64,000 nt of DNA, taken from NCBI GenBank assembly GCA_942491975.1, contig CALOCY010000004.1, positions 1,550,001-1,614,000 on the forward strand, read 5' to 3'. The translations under genes and the position numbers were made by a program. The stretch comes from CALOCY01 sp942491975 (GTDB taxonomy: Bacteria; Bacteroidota; Bacteroidia; Bacteroidales; Prolixibacteraceae). A model generated the notes under the pieces. It did no database searches. It was not told the origin of the DNA and saw only the letters and a program-made list of their open reading frames with translations. This document shows positions 24,922-33,259 of this stretch, one piece after another (position 1 is the stretch's first letter; every line of letters begins with the position of its first letter).

Positions 24922-25014
24922 AAACGGCTTTAGCCGTTTATTAAACCGTTAAAACGGTTGAGCGGCAATGCTGTACATACCAACTCCCACGGTTAAAACG
25001 GCGGGCTAAGTATC
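24922..25014. repeat. REP-like repeat copy C with an extra hairpin
   Basis: AAACGGCTTTAGCCGTTT (24922-24939) is followed directly by AACCGTTAAAACGGTT (24944-24959), a spacer, and CCCACGGTTAAAACGGCGGG (24986-25005) with CTAAGTATC as in copy D. It separates the small membrane gene from the convergent Moco operon. Confidence 0.7.
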
Positions 25015-25044
25015 GCTTTATTCTTCACTTCTACACTTCTATTT

Positions 25045-25974
25045 TTAATGCCCGTCAATCCCCCCCAACATCAGAAAAGCATGCTCCAACAGGGGTAAAA
25101 TCTCATTGCAGTATTCACGCACCGCTTTGGGGCTACCGGGCAGGGTAAAGATCAGTTGTTTCCCGATAGTGCCGGCTACACCCCGGCTCAATAGGGCATT
25201 GGGTTTCTCAGCACCGTATTTTAGCCGTATGTGTTCCATAATGCCAGGAATTTCTTTGTCCAGCAATGATTGTACTGTTTCCACGGTAATATCGTGCGGG
25301 CCAATACCGGTGCCCCCGGTGGTAAATATTAAATCAAACCTGTTTTTTTCTGCCCAATGTATATTTTCTTCCAATGCTATCTGGTCGTCGGGTATCACTA
25401 TTTTCTCCACCGTTACCGCCTGGCAGAGGGCGTTGTAGTGGGTGGTTATAAGCTGCTCCAGCAACGGGCCGCTTTTGTCGGTGTATTCGCCCCGGCTGGC
25501 ACGGTCGCTTAAGGTAATGATCACCACTTTTATGATTTTTGGGATGTATTCCAGTTCATCGCCCACCGCCAGTTTACCGCCGTGTATTACCCGTGCAAAG
25601 ATACCCTCTTTGGGCATCACGCAGTTGCCCACTTCTTTAAAGATGGCACAGTTGTCACCGTGACATTTTTTGCCAATCTGGGTTACTTCCAGCTCTACAT
25701 GCTCCCCTTTCAGGCGGTCGAATGGCCGCATTTCATAAAGCAATACCCCCTCGGTGGTGATGTTTTCGGCAAATTCACCGTAAGCGATGTTACGTCCGGC
25801 CCCTGCTTCAGATTTTTGGATGCTTTCTACACCTAAGAGGCTCACCTGCCGGTGCCATAACCCGGCATGGGCATCCTCTTTTACCCCTGTTTCGTTGAGA
25901 ATAATAAAGGGTTGCGGGTTTTTTACGGTTCCCTTATGTTCGGAGGTGTTGACGGAGTGTATGGTTAGTTTCAT
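25045..25974 (-). CDS. MOSC domain - MogA fusion, molybdenum cofactor protein
   Basis: 309 residues from the ATG at 25974, which starts MKLTIHSVNTSEHKG; a further upstream in-frame Met is rejected. Residues 1-150 are a MOSC domain (VKEDAHAG, FAENITTEG, GKKCHGDNCAIF with a Cys in the expected region), a fold linked to sulfur transfer to molybdenum cofactor. Residues 155-309 are a MogA-type molybdopterin adenylyltransferase (ITLSDRASRGEYTDKSGP, TTGGTGIGPHDITVE, FTLPGSPKAV). Fusion of the two puts molybdate-insertion activation and cofactor sulfur chemistry in one chain. Last gene of the operon that starts behind the leader RNA at 30.1-30.3 kb. Confidence 0.88.
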   Translation of the reverse strand: MKLTIHSVNTSEHKGTVKNPQPFIILNETGVKEDAHAGLWHRQVSLLGVESIQKSEAGAGRNIAYGEFAENITTEGVLLYEMRPFDRLKGEHVELEVTQIGKKCHGDNCAIFKEVGNCVMPKEGIFARVIHGGKLAVGDELEYIPKIIKVVIITLSDRASRGEYTDKSGPLLEQLITTHYNALCQAVTVEKIVIPDDQIALEENIHWAEKNRFDLIFTTGGTGIGPHDITVETVQSLLDKEIPGIMEHIRLKYGAEKPNALLSRGVAGTIGKQLIFTLPGSPKAVREYCNEILPLLEHAFLMLGGIDGH

Positions 25975-26065
25975 GGTTTTACGTTTTAGTATCAGTCCGC
26001 CTTCGCTAAAGCTTCGGCGGACAAAAGGAAGCACGGACTACAAGTCCGTGCCAGCTACATGTTAG

Positions 26066-26521
26066 TTATTCTATATTTTTCTTGCGTTTTCCAAATAGTT
26101 TGATGTTGTTTATGACCATTTGTTTGTCTACCGCTTTACACATGTCGTAGACGGTGAGCAGTGCTACCTGTACGCCTGTGAGGGCTTCCATCTCCACGCC
26201 TGTTTGTCCGTTGCATTGTGCTTCGCAGGTTACATGTATCCCGTTGTCCTGCAGTTGTGTTTCCACCTCTATTTTTGTTAGCTGTAGCGGGTGGCATAAC
26301 GGAATGAGTTCGTGGGTACGTTTGGCCGCCTGTATGCCTGCTATTTCGGCCACCGTGAGCACATCGCCTTTTTTGAGTTGGTTTTCACGGATCAAAACAA
26401 CGGTTTCAGGTTGTAGTTGAATAAAACCTTCGGCCAGTGCAGTACGGTGCTGCACCGGTTTGTTGCCTACATTTACCATGCGGGCTTTTCCTGATGCGTT
26501 GGTGTGTGTTAGTTTGTTCAT
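26066..26521 (-). CDS. moaC: cyclic pyranopterin monophosphate synthase MoaC
   Basis: 151 residues, the family length. KARMVNVGNKPVQHRTA at the N-terminus and IPLCHPLQLTKIEVE plus GVEMEALTGV are MoaC signatures; the catalytic Lys lies in MCKAVDKQM. It converts the MoaA product to cyclic pyranopterin monophosphate. Between the MOSC-MogA fusion and moaA, same strand. The 215-nt gap to moaA is AT-rich and I see no promoter or terminator in it. Confidence 0.94.
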   Translation of the reverse strand: MNKLTHTNASGKARMVNVGNKPVQHRTALAEGFIQLQPETVVLIRENQLKKGDVLTVAEIAGIQAAKRTHELIPLCHPLQLTKIEVETQLQDNGIHVTCEAQCNGQTGVEMEALTGVQVALLTVYDMCKAVDKQMVINNIKLFGKRKKNIE

Positions 26522-26736
26522 ATACAGTTGAAAGTTTTTAAAGTTAAAAATTCATAAAGTTGAAAGTGTAAAAGATACAAGAATCAAAAACCTGGAGCCA
26601 AGACGATTATCAAATTAACTCATCGGCGCATCAATTAATCATTAATTCCGTTACCTCCTGTGACTTCGGCTAACTTCTGTTATTTCTGTTTTGATTCTTC
26701 TATTCTTCACTTCTCCACTACTTCTCTACTCATTGT

Positions 26737-27537
26737 TCATCCTCCTATCGAGAAGAATGTACCCGATTGGTTTTGGGTGCCTTCCTTTGGTTTGTGTGCC
26801 AGTGCCTGCTGAAAGGCTTCGGCAATGCCGTGTGTGCGGACATTGAAGCCCGCAGGGTTGAAGAGGCACGGTTTTACACAGCCATTAGCCGTAAGGCGCA
26901 GGCGGTTACAGTTTTTGCAGTCGCCCCCTTCCCCACCCTCTACAATGGAGAAATCCCCTGTTTCCAGATCCATTTGATGGATAAACCGTACAGCCAACCC
27001 TTTTTCACGGGCATAGGCTTTTACGGCATACGCATCGGTTTCGTCTGATGTGTTCATGACCACACAGTTGAGTTTTACAGGTGTCAATCCGGCTGCAATG
27101 GCTGCATCAATGCCCCTAAAGACAGCGTTGATGTCGCCCCCGCGGGTAATGTGCCGGTATTTTTCGGGATCCGCCGTATCAAGGCTGATGTTTACACGGT
27201 TTAACCCGGATTGTGCCAGCGGTACGGCATATTTTTCGAGCAGTATCCCGTTGGTGGTCATGGCCAGTTCTTCTACCCCGTTGATACATGCCAGTATTTC
27301 CACCAGTCCCACAATGCCTTTACGCACCAAAGGTTCGCCCCCTGTTAACCGCACTTTGGCGATACCCTGTTGCACGCCCTGTTTGACCACTTCTGCAATT
27401 TCTTCAAACGAGAGTACTTCACCATGTGAGGATAGTTCCACCCCCTCTTCCGGCATGCAGTAACGGCAACGCAAGTTACACCGGTCGGTGACCGAGATAC
27501 GTAGGTATGTTATTTTCCGGTTAAAGCGGTCGTACAT
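26737..27537 (-). CDS. moaA: short GTP 3',8-cyclase MoaA
   Basis: 266 residues against a usual 320-335. The radical-SAM start CNLRCRYCM, the GGEPLV loop and the C-terminal cluster CKNCNRLRL with a third Cys in VKPCLF are intact, and the protein ends in the Gly-Gly tail (FFSIGG) that MoaA needs. The missing ~55-60 residues lie between VRFIHQM and the second cluster, where E. coli MoaA has the segment following LRFIELM. The reading frame is continuous, so this looks like a natural compact variant, not a frameshift. Overlaps moeA by 17 nt. Confidence 0.88.
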   Translation of the reverse strand: MYDRFNRKITYLRISVTDRCNLRCRYCMPEEGVELSSHGEVLSFEEIAEVVKQGVQQGIAKVRLTGGEPLVRKGIVGLVEILACINGVEELAMTTNGILLEKYAVPLAQSGLNRVNISLDTADPEKYRHITRGGDINAVFRGIDAAIAAGLTPVKLNCVVMNTSDETDAYAVKAYAREKGLAVRFIHQMDLETGDFSIVEGGEGGDCKNCNRLRLTANGCVKPCLFNPAGFNVRTHGIAEAFQQALAHKPKEGTQNQSGTFFSIGG

Positions 27538-28696
27538 AAACGTTGTCCCCTTTGTTGATTGTTTTTATACCTGTGGGTATTTCCATCAACGCATTGGCAT
27601 GTACCAGCGCATGGATATGTGCCGATCCACTGTAAGACAACAGCCCCACTTTTCCATCAGCATGGATGATTACCGGCAAGAATTCAAAGCGTCCATCCTT
27701 TTTGCGAGAGTAGTCCTGTTTCATTATGGACTGAATCCGCAGCGGTTTCCATTCGTGCCCCATTAAACGGTGCAATAAATAGCTGGCGACGGTTTGGAGT
27801 TGTACAAATGAGGATACCGGGTTTCCGGGAACCCCCAGCACATATTTCCCTTTTCGGGTGGCAAAGAGCGTATGTTTTCCCGGTTTGACCGCCATTTGGG
27901 TGATGTGGATATCAAATCCCAGTTCGTTGAGTACTTCCGGTACATAGTCGTAGTCGCCCACTGACACACCACCTGAGAACAGAAGTACATCATGGTTGTC
28001 GAGCATCCGGGTAATGGTTGTTTTGAGTGCTTCTTTTTGGTCTTTTACAACGCCACCGTATGTTGCCGGAATGCCCATTGCCGTGAGTTGAGCCATGAGC
28101 TGCTGCCCGTTGCTGTTGCGCAGTTGTCCGGCTTCAGGTTTTGTATCAGGTTCTACCAGTTCATTCCCCGTAGGCAGTACAGCCACATGCGGACAGCGAT
28201 ATACCTGCACATTGCTTTTCCCTGCACCTGCCAGCACAGCGATGTGTTCGGGCTGGACGAGCATTCCCGAAGCCAGTACTTGTTCGCCTGTTTTTACATC
28301 TTCCCCTTTGAGGCAGATGTTGGTGTTGCTTTTGTCGCGTGTAAAGCAGATTTTTTCCTGCTCATCAGTGGTGACATGTTCTTTCATGATTACCGTATCA
28401 GCCCCTTCGGGAACAGGTGCACCGGTCATGATCCGTGCGCATTGACCTTTTATAATAGGCCTTTCCGACCAGCTTCCGGCAGGAATTTCTTCAATGACGG
28501 TCAACGGCATTGAGAGGTCTGATTTCCGGCATGCATAGCCATCCATTGCCGCTTTGTTGAATGCCGGTATGTCTACATCAGAGAAGATGTCTTCTGCCAA
28601 TACCCGGTTTAATGCAGCAGGCAGTTCAACCACCTCTTTGCCTAATACAGTGGTGTGTTGCCGTATTATTTCAAAAGCTTTTTCGGTTGTGATCAT
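27521..28696 (-). CDS. moeA: molybdopterin molybdotransferase MoeA
   Basis: 391 residues, four-domain MoeA length. Visible marks: PAFNKAAMDGYA near residue 45, TGAPVPEGADTVIMKE, VLPTGNELV, LLFSGGVSVGDYDYV and VLGVPGNPVSS. It inserts molybdate into adenylated molybdopterin. It precedes moaA with a 17-nt overlap and follows mobB by 64 nt. Confidence 0.95.
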   Translation of the reverse strand: MITTEKAFEIIRQHTTVLGKEVVELPAALNRVLAEDIFSDVDIPAFNKAAMDGYACRKSDLSMPLTVIEEIPAGSWSERPIIKGQCARIMTGAPVPEGADTVIMKEHVTTDEQEKICFTRDKSNTNICLKGEDVKTGEQVLASGMLVQPEHIAVLAGAGKSNVQVYRCPHVAVLPTGNELVEPDTKPEAGQLRNSNGQQLMAQLTAMGIPATYGGVVKDQKEALKTTITRMLDNHDVLLFSGGVSVGDYDYVPEVLNELGFDIHITQMAVKPGKHTLFATRKGKYVLGVPGNPVSSFVQLQTVASYLLHRLMGHEWKPLRIQSIMKQDYSRKKDGRFEFLPVIIHADGKVGLLSYSGSAHIHALVHANALMEIPTGIKTINKGDNVYVRPL

Positions 28697-28760
28697 GATG
28701 CTTTTATTAAAAACATTACCACTCTAAATCTCCCCTAAAAAGGAGCCTTTTTAGCCCCCT

Positions 28761-29231
28761 TTAGGGGGTTAGGGGTAAGTTTATACATTCATACTCAAAA
28801 TTCCACTTCGGTTGTTTTTCGGTAGATTTCCCCTCTACAAAATAGGCTTTCCCGGGATGAATGTATTTTCCCAATCCGCCCGATTCGATGATAACCGGAA
28901 AATTTGTATCCAGTTTTTTTTCCATCCATCCGATAAGTGCAGGTAGTTTTTTATTAACAGCCTGCACATAGATGGCCGGCCATGCCCCGGCACGTAAATA
29001 CCGGGATGTATCTTTATCCGTTGCTTCATCCGTTTCATGGACAATTGTCAACCCTTCTTCCTGGTGAATAACAATCTGCCTTTTCGTTAACTCATGAAAG
29101 TGCGGTGCTATTTTTACCGCTGTTACTTTCCCCGTTGCAGCCAGTTGCTTTATAAGCCGACAGGCCAGTGTGGTTTTTCCCACATTACGCCCTGTACCGG
29201 CAATGAGTATGTAGTTGCTTTTTTGTTGCAT
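28761..29231 (-). CDS. mobB: molybdopterin-guanine dinucleotide biosynthesis adaptor MobB
   Basis: 156 residues with P-loop AGTGRNVGKTTLA at the N-terminus and a MobB-like body (TAVKIAPHFHELT, FPVIIESGGLGKYIHPG). MobB is a GTP-binding helper of MobA in making the bis-MGD cofactor used by PsrA-type reductases. MobA itself is 19 kb away at 48098. The ATG overlaps the stop of the TauE gene (shared base at 29231). Confidence 0.85.
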   Translation of the reverse strand: MQQKSNYILIAGTGRNVGKTTLACRLIKQLAATGKVTAVKIAPHFHELTKRQIVIHQEEGLTIVHETDEATDKDTSRYLRAGAWPAIYVQAVNKKLPALIGWMEKKLDTNFPVIIESGGLGKYIHPGKAYFVEGKSTEKQPKWNFEYECINLPLTP

Positions 29232-29953
29232 CAGAACAGAAATAGTTTTACGCTTGCCAATATTAAAACGCCCGCCAATACGAACCGCAATCCGGCCAGC
29301 GACAGTTTACGGCTACCCATATATGAGCCCAGTATGCCTGCCACAAATGCAATGGCTACCCATACCCAGAATCCCGGCACAAGCGCATAGCCGGTTTGCA
29401 GTACGCCCAGTATGCCCGATCCCGAGTTCAGGAATATAAAGATGGCTGAAACGGCTGCCGCTTCTTTGATGTTGGCCCATCCCAGCAACACCAGTATTGG
29501 TGTTAATATGATACCTCCCCCTATGCCTATCATGCCTGAGAAGAAACCCAACACTGCCCCTATGGCCATTGCCCCGGGCAATGAGAAAGCGATTAGCGGT
29601 TTACGCTCCTCCGGTTTAATGAGCATACGCACAGTGGCAATAACTAAAAACACACCTAAAATGATCTTGTACAGTTTTGGATCGACCGGGATACGTGCTC
29701 CCAGGTAGGCCATGGGCATGGAGGTAAGGATAAACGGCCATAGCAACCGCAACCGAAAGTGTCTGCCCCGGTAGTAGCTTATAAAGGCTACCCCGGCCAC
29801 AAAGAGGTTTAGTGTAAGTGCTGTTGAACGCATAAATTCCGTTTCAATGCCTATCAATGCCATTAATGCCAGGTACCCGCTTGCCCCGCCATGTCCTACC
29901 GATGCGTAGAGGAAGGCAATAATAGCCAGTATGCCGAACCAATATAGTTCCAT
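29231..29953 (-). CDS. TauE/SafE-family sulfite/organosulfur exporter
   Basis: 240 residues with about seven to eight transmembrane segments and the family motif GVGHGGASGYLAL (here SVGHGGASGY) plus a second half repeat GMIGIGGGIILTP. Members move sulfite, sulfoacetate or related anions across the inner membrane. Position in a sulfur-reduction/Moco operon suggests handling of sulfite produced by thiosulfate reduction, or of another oxyanion; this is inferred from context. First gene behind the leader RNA at 30.1-30.3 kb. Confidence 0.88.
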   Translation of the reverse strand: MELYWFGILAIIAFLYASVGHGGASGYLALMALIGIETEFMRSTALTLNLFVAGVAFISYYRGRHFRLRLLWPFILTSMPMAYLGARIPVDPKLYKIILGVFLVIATVRMLIKPEERKPLIAFSLPGAMAIGAVLGFFSGMIGIGGGIILTPILVLLGWANIKEAAAVSAIFIFLNSGSGILGVLQTGYALVPGFWVWVAIAFVAGILGSYMGSRKLSLAGLRFVLAGVLILASVKLFLF

Positions 29954-30034
29954 TGTTAATACATTATCAGACTGTTAGGTTTCAAGATAATTAGACAAAA
30001 CACAAATAGTTGATTAATTGCCAATATCATTTAC

Positions 30035-30068
30035 AAAAAATACCCGGCTTAACCAATTGGAAACCGGG
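30035..30068 (-). terminator. expression-platform terminator of the leader RNA
   Basis: On the minus strand CCCGGTTT..CC pairs with GG..AAGCCGGG (30043-30068, loop AATT) followed by TATTTTTTG. Part of its 5' arm and loop, TTTCCAATT (complement of 30055-30063), is exactly complementary to AATTGGAAA at the 3' end of the upstream structured RNA (30122-30130), giving a 9-bp antiterminator choice. Confidence 0.75.
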
Positions 30069-30113
30069 CAAATAACAATATTGTAAAGCAGGTTAATACT
30101 TCATTATTGCTTT

Positions 30114-30258
30114 TCATCCCCTTTCCAATTCAGGAATCCTCTGATTCCATCGGGAGGGCAACGTGTTTCAACGTTACCCCATCGGCCTGCTTCTCCTAAC
30201 ATTGCTGTCAGGGAATCAGGCTCGGAGAAAAACGTAGTCTTAACTTATTATAGACTAC
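30114..30258 (-). promoter_or_regulatory. structured leader RNA, candidate molybdenum cofactor riboswitch
   Basis: Minus-strand RNA 160-300 nt before tauE-mobB-moeA-moaA-moaC-MOSC. It folds into: GTAGTCT/AGACTAC (30234-30258); CCTGACA-GCAA-TGTTAGG with a GNRA loop; GGGTAACGT/ACGTTGCCC (9 bp, one G-U); and GGAATC-AGAG-GATTCC. The junctions carry CTCCGAGCC, CCGATGGGG and CCCGATGG. A terminator 45 nt downstream has an exactly complementary antiterminator strand in the RNA's 3' end. The operon function makes the Moco riboswitch class (RF01055) the obvious guess. I cannot confirm its consensus from memory, so a different aptamer is possible. Further upstream, 30260-30427 is AT-rich with an ATTAACGA/TCGTTAAT inverted repeat. 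Confidence 0.6.
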
Positions 30259-30427
30259 CTATATAATTGAACTCATCTACACTTATTAGCTTAAAAATAG
30301 CTAAAATATTCTGATTTTGAATATCGAATATCAATTAACGATTTAAGATTTATGAATTCTAAAATCATCGTTCGTTAATCCTTGTTCTTAAATCAATTAG
30401 AAGTGACTATTTTAAATTCAATTCCAA

Positions 30428-31048
30428 CTAGCAGCCACCTGCCACACGTTTTTTCTTCGGACGTTTTTTCAGTGGTGGTTTATTTGTTGTTTTTGTTGGG
30501 GCATCGTTGGTCGCCACTGTTCCTCCACCTAAAGCCATACCTGCACCCTTGCGAAAGTCGTATTTGGCCAACTCATCATCAGAAGCTGTCTGTGCAGGTT
30601 TTTTGGGGTTCATAATGGTTTCCGCCCAATGGTTAAGCCCTCCCTGAAGCACATAGTTATTTTCATACCCTAACTGACGGGTAATCATCCATGCTTCATT
30701 GGATGCCGTTGTCCCGTTGGAATAGAAAATATTCATTTTTACATCCTGATTGAGCCAGCCTACCCATTCATCAGATAGAAAGTCGTTAATTGGGATGTTG
30801 ATGGCACCAGGCAGATGGAATTTATCAAATTCATCTTTACTTCGCACATCAATCAACTGTAGTTCAGGATCTTTTTGCACCAACATGTCAGCTGCATGGT
30901 CGGTACTGATAAATTGGCTGCCGTCAACAATTTCTTCCAGCATTTGATTTGCTGTCAGCTTGTACGGTTTGGTTGTATTTTCAGGCACAGCAGCAATAAT
31001 CAACCCCAGAGAGATAAGTGCTATGGCCAGTTTTAGTCGTGTATTCAT
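30428..31048 (-). CDS. rhodanese-like protein lacking the active-site Cys, with C-terminal GGC tail
   Basis: 206 residues. A signal/anchor segment at about 7-23 suggests export. The rhodanese fold spans about 50-150 (LQLIDVRSKDEFDKFHLPGAINIPI ... LQGGLNHW). At the catalytic loop the usual YC(R)xGxR is YSNGTTAS, with Ser for Cys. The only other Cys of the mature protein is the very last residue, after a basic run (KRPKKKRVAGGC). A terminal Cys on a flexible tail is also how DsrC and TusE carry sulfur, so a sulfur-carrier role is a possibility, not a finding. Lies downstream of the YeeE/YedE pair and upstream of the leader RNA. Confidence 0.8.
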   Translation of the reverse strand: MNTRLKLAIALISLGLIIAAVPENTTKPYKLTANQMLEEIVDGSQFISTDHAADMLVQKDPELQLIDVRSKDEFDKFHLPGAINIPINDFLSDEWVGWLNQDVKMNIFYSNGTTASNEAWMITRQLGYENNYVLQGGLNHWAETIMNPKKPAQTASDDELAKYDFRKGAGMALGGGTVATNDAPTKTTNKPPLKKRPKKKRVAGGC

Positions 31049-31125
31049 AATTTTATTTTTTTTAGATTCAAGACCCTAGATACTAGAACCAAGACAAAAA
31101 ACTTTTCACTTTCAACTTTTGGACT

Positions 31126-31716
31126 TTAATACTCTTTGCGGGGAAATTTCTTTTCGGCCCATTCGCCTATCCAGAACATGGCAAAGGCTGCCAGAATTAA
31201 TCCCAGTGCAAATATCCCTCGTGGAATACCCAGTATTTCGTTCATGGTAGGTATTCCCAGGTATTCTGCTTTGTAGAGTTCTTCCCACAGGGGGTAGCCT
31301 TCCATAAAAATGAGTACGCCTATAAAGAGTCCGCCAATAAATGCCAGGGCATCTATTTTACCGATGGAGAGTGCACAGAAAGCAGTACCCGGACAGAACC
31401 CGCCAATGATAAATCCTCCCCCCATAACAGCTCCTCCGGCAATGGCTGACCACAGAAACGTAGGATTGATGTAGATGAGGCTGAGGTCGATCCACCCAAA
31501 CAGGCTGAAGAATAAGAGTCCCAACATGGCTACAATGGCCGCGGTAAAGAATACTTTTAGTACCGTAGTGTCGTAACCGTAGAACATTCCGGCCAACTTA
31601 CGCGATGATGAAAAGCCGCTGCCTTCAAGTACAAATCCAAATCCAATGCCGATGATAAACGCCAGTAAGAGGTTTACATCGGGTGTGATAATATCGTATG
31701 AAATTAATGGTCCCAT
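31126..31716 (-). CDS. YeeE/YedE-family sulfur transporter, second half-size protein
   Basis: 196 residues from the ATG at 31716; the 45-residue in-frame extension overlaps the upstream gene and is rejected. Five to six transmembrane segments, with GSGFSSSRKLAGMFYGYD and GGGFIIGGFCPGTAFCALS. The Cys in GFCPGT matches the conserved sulfur-handling Cys of YeeE/TsuA thiosulfate transporters. Paired with the gene at 31728 (11-nt gap), the two half-size proteins probably make one pore. Sits between the reductase genes and the rhodanese-like gene. Confidence 0.87.
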   Translation of the reverse strand: MGPLISYDIITPDVNLLLAFIIGIGFGFVLEGSGFSSSRKLAGMFYGYDTTVLKVFFTAAIVAMLGLLFFSLFGWIDLSLIYINPTFLWSAIAGGAVMGGGFIIGGFCPGTAFCALSIGKIDALAFIGGLFIGVLIFMEGYPLWEELYKAEYLGIPTMNEILGIPRGIFALGLILAAFAMFWIGEWAEKKFPRKEY

Positions 31717-31727
31717 AGTTTTTCCGT

Positions 31728-32252
31728 TTAAATCCACAATTTTCTGAAGAAGTAAGCCAACGCAAAGGCTGTACCAAAAATAAATGCCATGGTTATAAAA
31801 CCGCCCAGCGATAACACGGCCATTCCGCTTAATGCCGAACCGGAGGTACATCCCCTGCCCAACTGCGAGCCAAATCCGAAGAAGATACCACCTAACGTGG
31901 CAAATATGATGCGCCGCCGACTGGTAATTTTAGGGCTGTGTTCTACTTTAAATTTTAAGCGTCCGGACAGTGCCCCGGAGATAAATCCGCCTACCAGTAC
32001 ACCCAGCATTTCAAATACCAACCACGATTTCAGGGGATTTCCCGGATGTGTTTCGGTGTATTCTTTATAAAATGCTGCATCTTCAGTGTGCGCAGGAGCC
32101 ACAGTTTCTACTCCCGATACAATCGCACTTTTAATTGCCCCACTGGCCCCCAATCCACGCCCGGAGACAAAGAATGCTGAAAGCAAGACCAAGCCCAGCA
32201 AGACTCCCCCTACATAAGGATTAAAATACTTTTTACTTCGATCAATACCCAT
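31728..32252 (-). CDS. YeeE/YedE-family sulfur transporter, first half-size protein
   Basis: 174 residues, four transmembrane segments. The motif QLGRGCTSGSALSGMAVLS contains the conserved GCTSG Cys of the family, and the N-terminal SGRGLGASGAIKS is the other family block. YeeE/TsuA proteins take up thiosulfate through a chain of Cys residues; half-size pairs are common in Bacteroidota and Proteobacteria. Starts 65 nt after the membrane subunit gene of the reductase. Confidence 0.87.
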   Translation of the reverse strand: MGIDRSKKYFNPYVGGVLLGLVLLSAFFVSGRGLGASGAIKSAIVSGVETVAPAHTEDAAFYKEYTETHPGNPLKSWLVFEMLGVLVGGFISGALSGRLKFKVEHSPKITSRRRIIFATLGGIFFGFGSQLGRGCTSGSALSGMAVLSLGGFITMAFIFGTAFALAYFFRKLWI

Positions 32253-32317
32253 GTTTATTTAAGATTTCCAGATTAATAGACTACTAGATTTTCAGACAAT
32301 TATTTTTCATTGTTCAT

Positions 32318-33259
32318 TTAATATAACCACCGGCTTACCTGTCCGGCATATACCATAATAAACCGGAAGATGAATCCCCCGAAGAGCACCAATATGGGTG
32401 CAACGACATAGGGTATTTTTTTATGTCTTAGTTCAAATAGTTCGAGCAGTGCCGGAATAACTAATCCTAATCCGACTACAAAAACCCAGAACGGTGCCGT
32501 GTAATCCCCTCCCAGGAAGAGGTTGGCAGCATCAATCTGCACCTGTGTACTGGCCCTGAAACCCATGAACATGTGAATGATCAGAAAGAGTTCAATGGCA
32601 ATGAGCAGCAGGTCGATTTTGGCAAATGCCAGGCGTTCTTCTTTGTTTTTTGATAGCAAAACAATGGCAGCAGCGCCTGTTGAGAGTCCTGAAACCAGGA
32701 ATAGCGGCCCCAGTATGGAGGTGTTCCATAGCGGACGGGCATTGAATGCCGATAACAGGATTCCGGTATAGATCCCCAGTATGATGGAGAGGATGACCAT
32801 TGCCCACGCCAGGTATACCTTGTTTTTTATCAGAAAAGTTTCGCCTTGTTTGAGCAGATCGTATTTCCAGTCCCATTTAGGAAACAGGTGACGTATATGC
32901 ATGGCTGCCCATACCGCCGATAATGGTGTAATAAAGAGCAACACCCAGGCCCCCCAACTCATGGGCGATTCCAGTTTTATGGTGGTGTAGAGTTGCCAGA
33001 AGTAGAGTTTATGTTTTAGGTCCAGAAAGAGGAAAAATAGCCCTAATGCCAGTAATACAGGCACAATCAGCGGGGCAATTTCTACTGCCGTAGTGTATTG
33101 TTTTTCTTTTTTCAGTATGGTGTAAAGACCGGCAAAGAAGAGTATTCCTGCAGCCAATCCCCCCAGGAAGAGGTAAAGCGGAATTTGCCATTCCCATATT
33201 TCCAGATGGGGGTCGATCAACAGATTGTTTCTACCACTTATGATGATTTCTTCTTTCAT
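32318..33259 (-). CDS. psrC: NrfD/PsrC-type membrane anchor of polysulfide/thiosulfate reductase
   Basis: 313 residues with about eight to nine transmembrane helices, NrfD family (EWQIPLYLFLGGLAAGILFF at the N-terminus). PsrC-type subunits oxidise membrane quinol and pass electrons to the Fe-S subunit. No heme ligand pattern is needed in this family and none is visible. Third gene of the psrA-psrB-psrC set, 163 nt after psrB. Confidence 0.9.
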   Translation of the reverse strand: MKEEIIISGRNNLLIDPHLEIWEWQIPLYLFLGGLAAGILFFAGLYTILKKEKQYTTAVEIAPLIVPVLLALGLFFLFLDLKHKLYFWQLYTTIKLESPMSWGAWVLLFITPLSAVWAAMHIRHLFPKWDWKYDLLKQGETFLIKNKVYLAWAMVILSIILGIYTGILLSAFNARPLWNTSILGPLFLVSGLSTGAAAIVLLSKNKEERLAFAKIDLLLIAIELFLIIHMFMGFRASTQVQIDAANLFLGGDYTAPFWVFVVGLGLVIPALLELFELRHKKIPYVVAPILVLFGGFIFRFIMVYAGQVSRWLY

